From Pseudomonas sp. Irchel s3b2 (GTDB taxonomy: Bacteria; Pseudomonadota; Gammaproteobacteria; Pseudomonadales; Pseudomonadaceae): a DNA stretch of 64,000 nt. Location: the NCBI RefSeq assembly GCF_900187445.1, contig NZ_FYEB01000002.1:337511-401510 (forward strand), in the 5' to 3' direction. The notes below the pieces were generated by a model. It was given only the letters and a program-made list of their open reading frames with translations. It had not been told where the DNA came from and made no database searches. A program made the position numbers and the translations under genes. Below are positions 1 to 9,758 of the stretch, one piece after another (within the stretch, counting starts at the first letter, position 1; every line of letters begins with the position of its first letter).

Positions 1-1
1 T

Positions 2-37
2 GGCCGATTGATCGGCGACGGGGAGGCTGGCGTATGA
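2..37 (+). CDS. ftsE: FtsE C-terminal end (partial)
   Basis: Only the last eleven codons are in the window, ending Gly-Arg-Leu-Ile-Gly-Asp-Gly-Glu-Ala-Gly-Val-stop. The stop codon overlaps the ftsX start as ATGA, the arrangement expected for the ATPase FtsE of the FtsEX divisome complex. The call rests on this overlap and on gene order; no FtsE motif is visible in so short a piece. Confidence 0.75.
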   Translation, partial: GRLIGDGEAGV

Positions 38-1056
38 GTGCAACACGTAGCCCCAAGGTTTCCGAGCGCGTGGCCCCGAAACCCGCCGATCCGCAGCCGC
101 AGAAGAAAAAGCGCGACGATGACGATGGCCCGGACTTCTCCACGCTGTTCCGCGCCTGGGTCGAAAGCCATCGTGCCAGTCTGCTGGACAGCTTGCGTCG
201 CTTGGGCAAACACCCGATCGGTAGCTTTTTCACCTGCATGGTGATGGCTGTTGCACTCAGTTTGCCGATGGGCCTGTCACTTCTGCTAAGTAACGTCGAG
301 CGTCTCGGCGGTTCCTGGCAGCGTGCGGCGCAGATTTCCCTGTATCTGCAACTCGATGCCAGCCCTGAACAGGGCGACTCGTTACGTGAGCAGATCAAAG
401 GCATGCCGGGCGTGGCCGACGCCGAATACGTGGGTCGTGATCAGGCGCTGGAAGAATTCCAGCAGCAGTCCGGACTGGGCGAAGCGCTTAAGGAGCTCCC
501 GGAAAACCCGCTGCCGGGCGTGGTCCTGGTGACTCCAAACGAGGTCGACAAGCCCGCGCTTGAAGCATTGAGACAAAAACTTTCCGAATTGCCGAAGGTA
601 CAACAGGCCCAACTTGATCTAGTCTGGGTCGAGCGTCTGGCAGCCATCCTCAAGCTGGGCGACCGTTTTGTCTTCGGTCTGACCGTGCTTTTGGTTTCTG
701 CATTACTTTTGGTGATAGGCAATACCATTCGTCTTCATATTGAAAACCGCCGCACAGAGATAGAAGTGATTAAACTCGTCGGCGGCACTGACAGCTATGT
801 GCGCAGGCCCTTTCTGTATATGGGCGCGTTGTATGGCTTCGGTGCGGGGATACTTTCCTGGGGCGTATTGGCGTTCGGCCTGAACTGGCTGAATGACGCG
901 GTGGTTGGATTGGCCGGTTTGTACGGCAGTGATTTTGCGCTGGCTGGAGTGCCAGCTGCCGACGGTCTATCGCTCTTGCTTGGCGCGGTGCTGTTGGGGT
1001 ATATCGGTGCATGGATTGCAGTCGCACGCCACCTGCGGGAGCTTGCGCCAAAGTAA
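34..1056 (+). CDS. ftsX: Cell division protein FtsX
   Basis: Inner-membrane subunit of FtsEX, the ABC-type complex that couples FtsE ATP hydrolysis at the septal ring to activation of periplasmic murein hydrolases. The 340-residue protein has the family layout: a charged cytoplasmic N-terminus of about 60 residues rich in Lys/Asp, a first membrane segment near residues 64-85, a large periplasmic loop (about 90-205), and three more membrane segments near 214-235, 262-285 and 305-328. The intracellular segment after TM2 contains an ENRRTEIEVIKLVGG stretch typical of FtsX. The start overlaps the ftsE stop (ATGA), implying translational coupling. rpoH follows on the same strand, as in other pseudomonads. 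Confidence 0.95.
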   Translation: MSATRSPKVSERVAPKPADPQPQKKKRDDDDGPDFSTLFRAWVESHRASLLDSLRRLGKHPIGSFFTCMVMAVALSLPMGLSLLLSNVERLGGSWQRAAQISLYLQLDASPEQGDSLREQIKGMPGVADAEYVGRDQALEEFQQQSGLGEALKELPENPLPGVVLVTPNEVDKPALEALRQKLSELPKVQQAQLDLVWVERLAAILKLGDRFVFGLTVLLVSALLLVIGNTIRLHIENRRTEIEVIKLVGGTDSYVRRPFLYMGALYGFGAGILSWGVLAFGLNWLNDAVVGLAGLYGSDFALAGVPAADGLSLLLGAVLLGYIGAWIAVARHLRELAPK

Positions 1057-1093
1057 TATCATTTTGCTCGTATTGACCTTTCAGCGTTTATGG

Positions 1094-1120
1094 GAACTTG
1101 TTTTTTGGTTTCCGGTCAAT
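1094..1120 (+). promoter_or_regulatory. Candidate sigmaE/AlgU-type promoter of rpoH
   Basis: Upstream of rpoH the sequence reads gaactt, a 16-base spacer, then tcaat. This fits the ECF sigmaE/AlgU consensus (GAACTT-N16/17-TCnnA). A sigmaE-class promoter at rpoH is known in enterics and P. aeruginosa, so envelope-stress input to the heat-shock factor is likely. The predicted transcript would start around 1126-1130, leaving a 5' leader of about 40 bases. This was read by eye, without mapping data. Confidence 0.6.
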
Positions 1121-1169
1121 TTTCGCAGTGCTGAACTGCACGAGTTAGGTAAGTCGGAGGTTTTTTCGT

Positions 1170-2024
1170 ATGACCAATTCTTTGCAACCTGCATATGCTC
1201 TGGTCCCGGGTGCGAACCTGGAGGCCTATGTGCACACGGTGAACAGCATTCCATTGCTGACGCCGGAGCAGGAGCGTGAACTGGCCGAGAGTCTCTATTA
1301 TGAGCAGGATTTGGGGGCGGCTCGGCAGATGGTGCTCGCCCACCTGCGTTTTGTCGTGCACATAGCCCGCAGTTACTCCGGCTACGGCCTGGCCCAGGCT
1401 GACCTGATTCAGGAAGGCAACGTCGGCCTGATGAAAGCGGTCAAGCGTTTCAACCCGGAAATGGGTGTACGCCTGGTGTCCTTTGCGGTGCACTGGATCA
1501 AGGCGGAAATCCACGAGTTCATCCTGCGCAACTGGCGGATCGTGAAAGTCGCGACCACCAAGGCTCAGCGCAAGTTGTTCTTCAACCTGCGCAGCCAGAA
1601 GAAACGCCTGGCCTGGCTGAACAACGAGGAAGTCCATCGCGTGGCGGAAAGCCTCGGCGTAGAGCCGCGGGAAGTTCGCGAGATGGAAAGTCGCCTGACC
1701 GGCCATGACATGGCTTTCGACCCGGCCGCGGAAGCGGACGACGACAGTGCATTCCAGTCTCCGGCCAACTACCTGGAAGACCACCGGTACGATCCGGCCC
1801 GTCAACTGGAAGATGCTGACTGGAGCGACAACTCGAACCACAACCTGCACGAAGCGCTTGAAGTGCTGGACGACCGCAGCCGCGACATCCTCTACCAGCG
1901 CTGGCTGGCAGAAGAAAAAGCCACGCTGCACGACCTGGCGCAGAAGTACAACGTGTCGGCCGAGCGTATTCGCCAGCTTGAGAAGAGCGCGATGAACAAG
2001 CTCAAGCTGTCGATCGCCGCATAA
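1170..2024 (+). CDS. rpoH: RNA polymerase heat-shock sigma factor RpoH (sigma32)
   Basis: Sigma70-family factor that directs RNA polymerase to heat-shock promoters. Its 284 residues match the family. Region 2 spans about residues 50-120 ([17 protein letters not shown], then [17 protein letters not shown]). The RpoH-specific box QRKLFFNLR lies near 132-140. Region 4 is C-terminal ([21 protein letters not shown]). Start ATG 1170 follows a GGAGG-like site (gtcggaggttttttcgt). A good terminator follows immediately, so rpoH ends its transcription unit. An ECF-type promoter lies in the preceding gap. RpoH is classically also controlled by mRNA structure around the start, but I did not model that here. 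Confidence 0.97.
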   Translation: MTNSLQPAYALVPGANLEAYVHTVNSIPLLTPEQERELAESLYYEQDLGAARQMVLAHLRFVVHIARSYSGYGLAQADLIQEGNVGLMKAVKRFNPEMGVRLVSFAVHWIKAEIHEFILRNWRIVKVATTKAQRKLFFNLRSQKKRLAWLNNEEVHRVAESLGVEPREVREMESRLTGHDMAFDPAAEADDDSAFQSPANYLEDHRYDPARQLEDADWSDNSNHNLHEALEVLDDRSRDILYQRWLAEEKATLHDLAQKYNVSAERIRQLEKSAMNKLKLSIAA

Positions 2025-2043
2025 CCTGCGCGCCGGCAATAAG

Positions 2044-2078
2044 AAACGCCTCGATCATTATGGATCGGGGCGTTTTTG
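2044..2078 (+). terminator. Rho-independent terminator of rpoH
   Basis: A 13-base stem (aaacgcctcgatc pairing with gatcggggcgttt, one G-U pair) closes a 6-base loop and is followed by a T run. It sits 20 bases past the rpoH stop. Confidence 0.85.
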
Positions 2079-2113
2079 TTGGTGCCCAATATTTTCGCCA
2101 CACCACAAAACCT

Positions 2114-2207
2114 CTGTAGGAGCGAGGCTTGCCCGCGAAGGCGGTATGTCATTCAGCAATGATGTCGACTGACACACCGCCTTCGCGGGCAAGCCTCGCT
2201 CCTACAG
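2114..2207. repeat. REP pair (family A REPIN)
   Basis: Two inverted copies of the REP unit beginning tgtaggagcgaggcttgc flank a short variable spacer. This is the classic two-REP REPIN of the P. fluorescens group, thought to be mobilised by RAYT transposases. No RAYT gene lies in this window. It sits between rpoH and the convergent mtgA. Confidence 0.9.
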
Positions 2208-2220
2208 GATTTGCGTCAAG

Positions 2221-2943
2221 TTATTGAGACCATGGCGCCCGGCGCGAATCGTTGAGCCCTACAAGATAACTGTCACCACCCAGTTGACTCATCTGCTGCC
2301 GAATCCACCCGGCCCGTCTTGCAACGTAAGAGGTTGGATGGCTGGCGCTCCACACCCGCGGGTTCGGCAGTACCGCCGCCAGCAAACTCGCCTGCTGTCG
2401 AGATATCGAGCGAGCACCCACACCAAAGTGATGCCGAGCCGCCGCTTCGGCGCCAAACACGCCTTCATCCCACTCGACACTGTTGAGGTACACCTCAAGA
2501 ATCCGCTGCTTGGGCCAGAGCACCTCGATCAGCCCGGTAAACCAGGCTTCCAGACCTTTGCGCAGCCAGCTGCGACCAGACCACAGAAACAGATTCTTCG
2601 ATACTTGCTGGCTCAAAGTGCTGGCGCCACGAATCGAACCACCGCGTTCGTTATGCGCAAACGCCGCCTGAATCGCGCCGATATCAAAGCCCCAATGTTC
2701 GGGAAACTTCTGGTCTTCACCGGCAATCACCGCGACTTTCAGGTCGTCAGAGATTTCATCCCAGGGTTTCCAGGTGCGTTGCACGTCGATGGGTTCGCCA
2801 TCGAACCAGGATTCGATCTTGCGCTCGGCCATCAGCGCCGTTCCCGGTGGCGGCACCACCCGAAACAGTAATACCAGCAATACGCTGCCGCCCGCGAACC
2901 AGAGCAGGGCCTTCGTGAAACGACGGAAAAATAACTGCAGCAT
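2221..2943 (-). CDS. mtgA: Monofunctional peptidoglycan transglycosylase MtgA
   Basis: Inner-membrane glycosyltransferase (GT51 family) that polymerises lipid II into glycan strands without a transpeptidase domain. The protein has 240 residues, usual for MtgA. One N-terminal membrane anchor covers about residues 11-30. The GT51 motifs follow in order: AGEDQKFPEHWGFD with catalytic Glu76, GGSIRGASTLSQQ, and KQRILEVYLNSVEW. There is no penicillin-binding domain. It is divergent from the DUF423 gene with a 74-base gap and convergent toward rpoH across a REPIN. Confidence 0.96.
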   Translation of the reverse strand: MLQLFFRRFTKALLWFAGGSVLLVLLFRVVPPPGTALMAERKIESWFDGEPIDVQRTWKPWDEISDDLKVAVIAGEDQKFPEHWGFDIGAIQAAFAHNERGGSIRGASTLSQQVSKNLFLWSGRSWLRKGLEAWFTGLIEVLWPKQRILEVYLNSVEWDEGVFGAEAAARHHFGVGARSISRQQASLLAAVLPNPRVWSASHPTSYVARRAGWIRQQMSQLGGDSYLVGLNDSRRAPWSQ

Positions 2944-3017
2944 AGAGATGGCTTGGCCGAACCCGTTGAGCCGGCCATTATACAGACCCTGTTGATCGAG
3001 TCTGACTGGAGTTCTTC

Positions 3018-3389
3018 ATGTTGCGTGGCTTCCTGATGCTGGCTGCCTTTTTCGGCTTCACCGGTGTTGCTTTGGGCGCGTTCGCCGCTCATGGCCTGAA
3101 AAGCCGGCTGAGCGCCGAGTATCTGGCGATTTTCCATACAGGCGTTACCTATCAACTGGTGCACACCTTGGCGTTGCTGGGTGTGGCGCTGCTGGCCGCG
3201 CAGATTCCCGGTCGACTGATTACTTGGGCCGGAGCATCATTTGCTATCGGCATTCTGTTGTTTTCCGGCAGCCTGTACCTGCTGACGATAACGGGCATCA
3301 GCAAGCTCGGGATCGTTACGCCCTTCGGTGGCTTGGCGTTCCTGGTCGGCTGGGTTTGCCTGGGGCTTGCCGCCTGGCGGTTGAGCTGA
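3018..3389 (+). CDS. DUF423 family small inner-membrane protein
   Basis: A 123-residue, very hydrophobic protein with four predicted membrane helices. The N-terminal signature ALGAFAAHGLKSRL is characteristic of the DUF423 (YgdD-like) family. No biochemical role is established for the family. ATG 3018 is preceded by ctggag. It is separated from thiS by about 90 bases and may or may not be cotranscribed with it. Confidence 0.9.
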   Translation: MLRGFLMLAAFFGFTGVALGAFAAHGLKSRLSAEYLAIFHTGVTYQLVHTLALLGVALLAAQIPGRLITWAGASFAIGILLFSGSLYLLTITGISKLGIVTPFGGLAFLVGWVCLGLAAWRLS

Positions 3390-3479
3390 CCACGCGGTCC
3401 ATTTCGTGACGAATGGCTTGGGTCGGCCTGACTGATCGGGCTAGAATGCCAGCCCCTAAAAATGATGGCGGCATTCGGT

Positions 3480-3680
3480 ATGCGCATTCAATTGAACGGC
3501 GAATCCCTTGAACTGCCCGACGGTGAAACCGTTGCGGCCCTGCTGACTCGCCTGGAACTGACCGGGCGCCGGGTGGCGGTCGAGCTCAATCTGGATATCG
3601 TCCCGCGCAGCCAGCATGCAGAAACCACGTTGAACGACGGCGATTCCGTCGAAGTGGTACACGCCATCGGCGGCGGCTAG
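3480..3680 (+). CDS. thiS: Sulfur carrier protein ThiS
   Basis: Small ubiquitin-like carrier that is thiocarboxylated at its C-terminus and donates sulfur to ThiG for the thiazole half of thiamine. The 66-residue protein starts [15 protein letters not shown] and ends with the required Gly-Gly (AIGGG). An upstream in-frame ATG at 3462 would add six residues (MMAAFG) and is less likely, because the family begins at the Met-Arg-Ile-type strand. thiG follows after 63 bases. The pair is the standard Pseudomonas thiazole operon, with trmB behind it. Confidence 0.95.
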   Translation: MRIQLNGESLELPDGETVAALLTRLELTGRRVAVELNLDIVPRSQHAETTLNDGDSVEVVHAIGGG

Positions 3681-3743
3681 CCCTCCGGCCTGAGCGGCCA
3701 CAGAATTATTGTGCAAGAACCTCACCCCTACAGAGGATTTCCC

Positions 3744-4538
3744 ATGAGCATCGTTCGTAGCGACAAGCCTTTCGTCCTGGCCGGTCGTACCTACCAGTCG
3801 CGTTTGCTGGTAGGCACCGGCAAGTACCGTGACATGGAAGAAACCCGCCTGGCCATCGAAGCCTCGGGTGCCGAGATCGTTACCTTCGCCGTGCGCCGTA
3901 CCAATCTCGGTCAGAACCCGGGCGAACCGAACCTGCTCGAAGTCCTGTCGCCAGATCGCTACACCTTCCTGCCTAACACCGCCGGCTGCTTCGACGCTAC
4001 CGAGGCCGTGCGCACCTGCCGCCTGGCCCGTGAGCTGCTCGGCGGCCACAACCTGGTGAAGCTGGAAGTGCTGGCGGACCAGAAAACCCTGTTCCCCAAC
4101 GTGATCGAAACCCTCAAGGCCGCCGAAGTGCTGGTCAAGGAAGGCTTCGACGTGATGGTGTACACCAGCGATGACCCGATCATTGCCCGTCAACTGGCGG
4201 AAATCGGCTGCATCGCGGTCATGCCGCTGGCCGGTCTGATTGGTACGGGCTTGGGCATCTGCAACCCGTACAACCTGCAGATCATCCTCGAAGAAGCCAA
4301 GATTCCCGTGCTGGTAGATGCCGGTGTCGGCACCGCTTCCGACGCCACCATCGCCATGGAATTGGGTTGCGAAGCGGTGCTGATGAACTCGGCCATCGCC
4401 CATGCCCAGCAACCGATCATGATGGCTGAAGCCATGAAACACGCCATCGTCGCGGGCCGTCTGGCCTACCTCGCCGGCCGCATGCCGAAAAAACTCTATG
4501 CCAGCGCCTCCTCGCCGCTGGATGGTCTGATCAAGTAA
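3744..4538 (+). CDS. thiG: Thiazole synthase ThiG
   Basis: Forms the thiazole phosphate ring of thiamine from deoxyxylulose phosphate, dehydroglycine and ThiS thiocarboxylate. The protein has 264 residues and a TIM-barrel fold. Visible family segments are [12 protein letters not shown] with the Schiff-base lysine region later ([14 protein letters not shown]), and the phosphate-binding stretches [14 protein letters not shown] and [14 protein letters not shown] 3744 is chosen because ctacagaggat lies just upstream; an in-frame upstream GTG start would add 11 poorly conserved residues. It follows thiS and precedes trmB by 9 bases. Confidence 0.96.
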   Translation: MSIVRSDKPFVLAGRTYQSRLLVGTGKYRDMEETRLAIEASGAEIVTFAVRRTNLGQNPGEPNLLEVLSPDRYTFLPNTAGCFDATEAVRTCRLARELLGGHNLVKLEVLADQKTLFPNVIETLKAAEVLVKEGFDVMVYTSDDPIIARQLAEIGCIAVMPLAGLIGTGLGICNPYNLQIILEEAKIPVLVDAGVGTASDATIAMELGCEAVLMNSAIAHAQQPIMMAEAMKHAIVAGRLAYLAGRMPKKLYASASSPLDGLIK

Positions 4539-4547
4539 GAGCCATTG

Positions 4548-5273
4548 ATGACTGAATCAAACGACACGCCAATCCAGACGGAAGAAGGCGAAGAGCGCCA
4601 ACACCGCCGCATCAAGAGTTTCGTGATGCGCGCCGGGCGCATGACTGAAGGCCAGCAAAAAGGTCTGGAGCAGGGCGCGCCGCTGTTCGTACTGCCTTTG
4701 GCCGATGCGCCGGTGGATTTCGATCAGGTGTTCGGGCGCGCAGCAAAGCGCTCGCTGGAAATCGGTTTCGGCATGGGCCATTCGCTGCTGGAAATGGCCG
4801 CAGCCTCGCCGGAGCAGGATTTCATTGGCGTTGAGGTTCACCGTCCGGGTGTCGGCGCGCTGCTCAATGGTGTGCTGACTCAGGGCCTGACCAACCTGCG
4901 CGTCTACGATTGCGATGCGATCGAAGTGCTCAACCGTTGCATCGCCGACAACAGTCTCGATCGCCTGATGCTGTTTTTCCCGGATCCGTGGCACAAGAGC
5001 CGTCACCACAAGCGTCGTATCGTGCAGGCATCGTTCGCTGAACTGGTGCGCAGCAAGTTGAAGGTCGGCGGTGTGTTGCACATGGCCACCGACTGGGAAC
5101 CGTACGCCGAGTACATGCTGGAAGTGATGAGCGTCGCGCCGGGCTATCGCAACCTCGCCGAAGACGGCAAATGCGTCCCGCGCCCGACCGAACGCCCGAT
5201 CACCAAGTTCGAACGCCGCGGCGAACGCCTTGGGCATGGCGTGTGGGATTTGAAGTTCGAAAAACAGGCTTAA
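4548..5273 (+). CDS. trmB: tRNA (guanine-N7-)-methyltransferase TrmB
   Basis: SAM-dependent enzyme that makes m7G46 in the tRNA variable loop. The protein has 241 residues. The SAM site [15 protein letters not shown], the [11 protein letters not shown] acidic loop, and the catalytic-site block [15 protein letters not shown] are all present. The start is ATG 4548; the adjacent in-frame TTG three bases earlier is unlikely. It is 9 bases after thiG, so probably the last gene of the thiSG operon. A B-family REP pair follows it. Confidence 0.96.
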   Translation: MTESNDTPIQTEEGEERQHRRIKSFVMRAGRMTEGQQKGLEQGAPLFVLPLADAPVDFDQVFGRAAKRSLEIGFGMGHSLLEMAAASPEQDFIGVEVHRPGVGALLNGVLTQGLTNLRVYDCDAIEVLNRCIADNSLDRLMLFFPDPWHKSRHHKRRIVQASFAELVRSKLKVGGVLHMATDWEPYAEYMLEVMSVAPGYRNLAEDGKCVPRPTERPITKFERRGERLGHGVWDLKFEKQA

Positions 5274-5282
5274 GCGTGTACT

Positions 5283-5393
5283 GATCGTTCCCACGCTCCG
5301 CGTGGGAATTCCTCAATGGACGCTCCGCGTTCGGCTCTGAATGGGACGCGGAGCGTCCCTGGATGCATTCCCACGCAGAGCGTGGGAACGATC
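5283..5393. repeat. Two-part palindromic repeat, family B
   Basis: Outer arms gatcgttcccacgctc / agcgtgggaacgatc enclose an inner inverted repeat containing ggacgctccgcgt and its complement. The same composite occurs at 38294-38400. Simple single-palindrome versions of the outer arms occur at 13517, 14855 and 37510. It lies between convergent trmB and the DUF3392 gene. Confidence 0.85.
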
Positions 5394-5401
5394 ATCAGCC
5401 C

Positions 5402-5725
5402 TCAGCGGCGGTCGGCTACGACGCCAATCAACACCAGCACCACCAACAGCACCGGCGCCAGGCTGTAGTTGTTGAACTGGCTCAGGCCTTTGATGATCCA
5501 TGGCGTGGCATAGATCAGTGCCACGCCGCTGCCAACCAAGCACAGCAGGGCCATCAGCGGGACGCGCAAGGCGCCTGCGATGCTGCCCAGGCGTTGGTCG
5601 ACCCAGCCTTTGATGTCGGCGCCAAACAGCACCAGCAAACAGCCCACCAGCGCCAGAGAGATTTCCGACAGGTTGCTACGGCTCCAGCGGGACACGGTGG
5701 CGAGCAGGTCGAGTACCAGATCCAT
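5402..5725 (-). CDS. DUF3392 family inner-membrane protein
   Basis: A 107-residue protein with three likely membrane helices (about residues 18-37, 52-72, 82-103) and little else. The sequence resembles the gammaproteobacterial DUF3392 family, whose function is unknown. It is the last gene of a tightly spaced minus-strand unit, 9 bases after hemW. Confidence 0.8.
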   Translation of the reverse strand: MDLVLDLLATVSRWSRSNLSEISLALVGCLLVLFGADIKGWVDQRLGSIAGALRVPLMALLCLVGSGVALIYATPWIIKGLSQFNNYSLAPVLLVVLVLIGVVADRR

Positions 5726-5734
5726 TCGATTTCC

Positions 5735-6940
5735 TTATGTCAGAAAATTCTGCAGCAAGTCATTGAGAAAGAGTTGTCCGCGTAGCGTGGCCGCCAGACG
5801 TGACGGTTCGACCTGCAACAAGCCACTTTGTTCGGCCTCGCGACGGCCTTCGGCGAGGCTTTCCAGAGACAGCCCGGTGCGCTCCGGATACAGCCGCGCT
5901 TCGACGCCCTCGGTCAGGCGCAAGGCGTTCATCAGGAACTCGAACGGCAGCTCTTCGTTGGTCAGGGCTTTCTCGCCGGCCTGAAAGCTCTTGGCCGGGT
6001 TGAGGTAGTCCTTCGGCAGGCGGGTCTTCCAGGTGCGCACGATGCGCCCGTCCGGGTGACTGAGCTTGCCGTGGGCGCCGGCGCCGATGCCGATGAAGTC
6101 GCCGAAACTCCAGTAATTGAGGTTATGCCGTGCCGGACGACCGGGCTGGGCATAGGCCGAGACTTCGTATTGCGCGTAACCGTGTTCGGCCAACAGCGCC
6201 TGGCCGGCCTCTTGAATGTCCCACAGGGTGTCGTCTTCCGGCAGCGTCGGCGGCTGGTTCCAGAACACCGTGTTCGGTTCCAGCGTCAGCTGATACCAAG
6301 ACAGGTGCGTCGGCTTCAGGGCAATGGCCTGGCGCAGGTCGTTCAGGGCGTCGTCCAGGGACTGATCGGGCAAGCCGTGCATCAGGTCCAGGTTGAAGTT
6401 GTCGAAGCCGGCCTGACGGGCCATGCCGGCGGCACGCACGGCTTCGTCGCCGTTGTGAATCCGCCCCAGGGCCTTGAGTTTCTCTTCCTGAAAGCTCTGG
6501 ATGCCGATCGACAGGCGATTGATGCCCAGCGCCCGGTAGGCACGGAATTTCTCCTGCTCGAATGTCCCGGGGTTGGCTTCCAGGGTGATTTCGATGTCGC
6601 TGGCAAACGGAATGCGTTGCTCGACGCCCTTGAGCAAACGGCCCAGAGCCTCGGCACTGAACAGGCTTGGCGTGCCGCCACCGAAGAAAATCGAGCTCAG
6701 CTCACGGCCATAAACCGCATGCAAGTCTTGGTCGAGGTCGGCCAGCAAGGCGTCGACATATTCTTCTTCCGGCAGCACGGGGCTGGCGGTGTGGGAGTTG
6801 AAGTCGCAATAAGGGCATTTGCGTACACACCACGGGATGTGGATGTACAACGCCAGTGGCGGCAACACGGGCAGGGCCGCTCGAGGCGATTGTGCGGCGC
6901 CGCCGAAGATCAGCGGCGACGCGGACGAGTCATGGATCAT
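5735..6940 (-). CDS. hemW: HemW, radical SAM heme chaperone (HemN-like)
   Basis: Radical SAM protein once annotated as oxygen-independent coproporphyrinogen oxidase; characterised HemW proteins bind heme and act as heme chaperones. The protein has 401 residues. The iron-sulfur motif is C38-x3-C42-x2-C45 ([12 protein letters not shown]), followed by GGGTPSLF and the SIGIQSF segment. ATG 6940 overlaps the rdgB stop as ATGA. A longer reading from 7033 would run through rdgB and is rejected. The C-terminal HemN domain is present near residues 310-385. Confidence 0.93.
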   Translation of the reverse strand: MIHDSSASPLIFGGAAQSPRAALPVLPPLALYIHIPWCVRKCPYCDFNSHTASPVLPEEEYVDALLADLDQDLHAVYGRELSSIFFGGGTPSLFSAEALGRLLKGVEQRIPFASDIEITLEANPGTFEQEKFRAYRALGINRLSIGIQSFQEEKLKALGRIHNGDEAVRAAGMARQAGFDNFNLDLMHGLPDQSLDDALNDLRQAIALKPTHLSWYQLTLEPNTVFWNQPPTLPEDDTLWDIQEAGQALLAEHGYAQYEVSAYAQPGRPARHNLNYWSFGDFIGIGAGAHGKLSHPDGRIVRTWKTRLPKDYLNPAKSFQAGEKALTNEELPFEFLMNALRLTEGVEARLYPERTGLSLESLAEGRREAEQSGLLQVEPSRLAATLRGQLFLNDLLQNFLT

Positions 6941-7533
6941 TTCAGGCCCAGACGCTGGCGCAGCAGATCCATTGCACGGGCGCGGTGGCTGATGAGGTTC
7001 TTGTCGCTCGGGCTCAACTCGGCGCTGGAGCACTCGCGCTCCGGCACCCAGAACAGCGGATCGTAGCCAAAACCGTGCTCACCGCTGGCCTGGGTCAGGA
7101 TGCGCCCATGCCATAGGCCTTCGCAGAGAATCGGCAACGGATCGTCAGCATGACGCACCAGCGCCAGCACACAGACAAACTGCGCACCGCGCTCGGCTTC
7201 GGGCACGTCTTTCAACACGTCGAGCAGTTTGGCGTTGTTCGCGGCATCGCCTTTACCGTCAGCGTAGCGGGCGGAATAGATACCCGGCGCACCGCCAAGG
7301 AAATCCACTGCCAGCCCCGAATCGTCGGCCAAGGCCGGCAGACCGGAAATGCGCGAGGCATTGCGGGCCTTGAGAATGGCGTTCTCGACGAACGACAGGC
7401 CGGTTTCTTCAGGCTCGACGCTGCTGAACTCGCCGATCGAGCGCAAATGCACCGATTCGCCGAGCATGGCCTGGAGTTCCTTGAGTTTGCCGGCGTTATG
7501 GCTGGCCAGTACGAGTTGGGTGAAATTCATCAT
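6937..7533 (-). CDS. rdgB: dITP/XTP pyrophosphatase RdgB (HAM1 family)
   Basis: Housecleaning NTPase that hydrolyses dITP, ITP and XTP to monophosphates and pyrophosphate, keeping deaminated purines out of DNA and RNA. The protein has 198 residues (197 if the second Met is used). Family motifs are [13 protein letters not shown] at the start, the acidic site [19 protein letters not shown], and the C-terminal SHRARAMD. Its ATG overlaps the stop of the preceding DUF4426 gene and its stop overlaps the hemW start, so the three are translationally coupled. Confidence 0.96.
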   Translation of the reverse strand: MMNFTQLVLASHNAGKLKELQAMLGESVHLRSIGEFSSVEPEETGLSFVENAILKARNASRISGLPALADDSGLAVDFLGGAPGIYSARYADGKGDAANNAKLLDVLKDVPEAERGAQFVCVLALVRHADDPLPILCEGLWHGRILTQASGEHGFGYDPLFWVPERECSSAELSPSDKNLISHRARAMDLLRQRLGLK

Positions 7534-7964
7534 TGGCCGGGGAAAAGCTCTTGTTGAAAACTGATGGTGTTGGTTTTGTCGCCGGTCTGCACCTTGATGT
7601 CGAAGGTGCGGATTTCCTGCTGATCCACCGGGAACTGGGCGATGTAGTACACCGCGCCTGTTTCAGTGATCTGTTTGAACTTCAGCGGGATGCTTTGGCT
7701 GGTCAGGTCTTTGACCGTGCCGCTGACCTGAGCTGTCTGTGGTTTACCTTCCTTTAGTATCGAGACGTTGATCACGCCCTGATTCTTGCTGCGGGTCAGT
7801 TCGGCCGCTTTGGCGATCTCCGGCGTCAGGAAGGTGGAGTTGAAGGTGTTGTAGTGCACCGTCACATCGCCAAAGGTTTCCTTGCGCTCGCCCTTGATGA
7901 CATCGGCGGCCATGGCGGTGACGCTCAGGCAGGCAGTAAGTAAAAACAGTGCTAGACGACCCAT
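7530..7964 (-). CDS. DUF4426 domain protein, predicted periplasmic
   Basis: A 144-residue protein with a clear Sec signal peptide ([20 protein letters not shown]), so the mature protein is about 124 residues and likely periplasmic. The rest is beta-rich and matches the DUF4426 family, commonly found between metW and rdgB in Pseudomonas. Function unknown. Its stop overlaps the rdgB start. Confidence 0.88.
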   Translation of the reverse strand: MGRLALFLLTACLSVTAMAADVIKGERKETFGDVTVHYNTFNSTFLTPEIAKAAELTRSKNQGVINVSILKEGKPQTAQVSGTVKDLTSQSIPLKFKQITETGAVYYIAQFPVDQQEIRTFDIKVQTGDKTNTISFQQELFPGQ

Positions 7965-7990
7965 GATCGTTCTCCTCGAAGTGTCGTGAT

Positions 7991-8611
7991 TCAGACCGCA
8001 ACCTTGTGGTCCGGCAGACCGGGGCTGCTGACGCGATAGATGCCGATCTCACCTAACAGATTAGGCCATAGCTTACTGGCCCACCCGTGTCGATGCTGTT
8101 GATCCACGGCAAGCCGATCAATGACCTTGGCTTCTCGTTCGCGACACAGTGCCTCAAAGTCTTCAAAGGTGCAGAAGTGAATGTTTGGCGTGTTGTACCA
8201 GGTGTATGGCAGAAAATCGGAGACCGGCATCCGGCCCTTGCTCGCCAGGTACCAGCGGCAGCGCCAGTGACCGAAGTTGGGGAAGGTGATGATGCACTGG
8301 CGACCGACCCGCAGCATTTCGTCGAGGATCTTGTCCGGGTAATGCACCGCTTGCAGGGCCTGGGTCATGACCACGACGTCGAAGCTGTTGCTGGCGAAGT
8401 TGCCCAGGCCCTTGTCCAGATCCTGCTCGATGACGTTGATGCCCTTGGCCACGCATTCGGCAATGTTGTCCGGGTCGTTTTCCAGGCCATAGCCGGTAAC
8501 CTGTTTGTGGTCGCGCAGCCAGGTCAGCAACTCGCCGTCACCGCAACCGAGGTCGAGCACGCGGCTGCCGGCGGGGATCCATTCCTGGATGATTTCCAGA
8601 TCGGCTCTCAT
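7991..8611 (-). CDS. metW: Methionine biosynthesis protein MetW
   Basis: Class I SAM-methyltransferase-fold protein that partners MetX in bacteria using the MetX/MetW route of homoserine acylation. The protein has 206 residues. The SAM-binding glycine motif VLDLGCGDGELLTWL lies near residues 20-34, and the post-motif stretch DVVVMTQALQAV follows. It starts 7 bases after metX. The exact contribution of MetW is not fully settled in the literature. Confidence 0.94.
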   Translation of the reverse strand: MRADLEIIQEWIPAGSRVLDLGCGDGELLTWLRDHKQVTGYGLENDPDNIAECVAKGINVIEQDLDKGLGNFASNSFDVVVMTQALQAVHYPDKILDEMLRVGRQCIITFPNFGHWRCRWYLASKGRMPVSDFLPYTWYNTPNIHFCTFEDFEALCREREAKVIDRLAVDQQHRHGWASKLWPNLLGEIGIYRVSSPGLPDHKVAV

Positions 8612-8618
8612 GTCTTCC

Positions 8619-9758
8619 TCAAAGCGCTATACGGTTCATGTAATTGCTGAAGGCCTGCAAGTAACGCGGGATCGGAATCAGGAAGGCATCGTGGCCTTGC
8701 GGAGCGTCGATCTCCAGGTAGCAGACGTCTTTCCTGGCCGCCATCAGCGCGTCCACCAGTTCCCGCGAGCGGGCAGGGGAGAAGCGCCAGTCGGTGGTGA
8801 AAGAGATCACGCAGAACCTGGCCTGGGCATTGGCGAAGGTTTTCGCCAGGTCATCGTCGAAGTTCGCCGCCGGGTCGAAGTAGTCCAGAGCCTTGGTCAT
8901 CAGCAGGTAGGTGTTGGCGTCGAAACGCCCGGAAAACTCCTCGCCCTGATAACGCAGGTAGCTTTCGACCTGGAACTCGACGCTGTGGAAGTCGTAGTTA
9001 AGCTTTTCGCTCTTCAGGCCGCGACCGAATTTCTCGCCCATGGAGTCGTCGGACAGGTAGGTAATGTGCCCGACCATCCGCGCCAGCATCAGCCCGCGCT
9101 TGGGGATCACACCCGCTTCCTGGAACGAGCCGCCGTGGAACTCCGGGTCGGTGAGGATCGCCTGGCGTGCGACTTCGTTGAATGCGATGTTCTGCGCCGA
9201 CAGTTTCGGCGCCGAGGCGATGGCCAGGCAGTGCCGCACGCGGTCCGGGTAGGTGATTGTCCACTGCAAGGCCTGCATGCCGCCGAGGCTGCCGCCGATC
9301 ACCGCTGCCCATTGGCGGATGCCGAGCAGGTCGGCGAGGCGTGCCTGGCTATGCACCCAGTCCTCTACGGTCAGTACCGGGAAATCGGCGCCAAATGGCT
9401 TGCCGGTTTCCGGATTGACGCTGCTGGGACCGGTGGAGCCGTTGCAACCGCCGAGGTTGTTCAGGCTGACCACGAAGAACTTGTTGGTGTCGATCGGTTT
9501 GCCGGGCCCAATGCAGCTGTCCCACCAACCGGGTTTGCGGTCGTCGGGGCTGTGGAAGCCGGCAGCGTGATGGTGACCGGACAAGGCGTGACAGATCAGC
9601 ACGCCGTTGCTCGCCTTGGCGTTCAGCGTGCCATAGGTTTCGTAGATCAGGTCATAGGCGGGCAGCGAACGGCCGCAGGCCAAGGCCAGGGGGTCACTGA
9701 AGTGCGCCACTTGCGGCGTCACCAGACCAACAGAATCGTGGGGGAAGGCAGCTGGCAT
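8619..9758 (-). CDS. metX: Homoserine O-acyltransferase MetX (probably succinyltransferase)
   Basis: Alpha/beta-hydrolase enzyme that acylates homoserine, the first committed step of methionine synthesis. In pseudomonads the MetX type is reported to use succinyl-CoA despite its acetyltransferase-like fold; I infer the same here. The protein has 379 residues. The nucleophile elbow is [10 protein letters not shown], the substrate loop is [14 protein letters not shown], and the late catalytic Asp and His are in the C-terminal GHDAFLIP region. Start ATG 9758 ([12 protein letters not shown]) matches the family; an upstream in-frame start would add five residues. It heads the metX-metW-DUF4426-rdgB-hemW-DUF3392 unit. 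Confidence 0.95.
   Translation of the reverse strand: MPAAFPHDSVGLVTPQVAHFSDPLALACGRSLPAYDLIYETYGTLNAKASNGVLICHALSGHHHAAGFHSPDDRKPGWWDSCIGPGKPIDTNKFFVVSLNNLGGCNGSTGPSSVNPETGKPFGADFPVLTVEDWVHSQARLADLLGIRQWAAVIGGSLGGMQALQWTITYPDRVRHCLAIASAPKLSAQNIAFNEVARQAILTDPEFHGGSFQEAGVIPKRGLMLARMVGHITYLSDDSMGEKFGRGLKSEKLNYDFHSVEFQVESYLRYQGEEFSGRFDANTYLLMTKALDYFDPAANFDDDLAKTFANAQARFCVISFTTDWRFSPARSRELVDALMAARKDVCYLEIDAPQGHDAFLIPIPRYLQAFSNYMNRIAL

Noticed and set aside
2114..2207. Possible CRISPR or phage attachment site
   Set aside because: Repeats are inverted pairs scattered singly through the genome, with no regular spacer array and no cas genes; they are REP elements.
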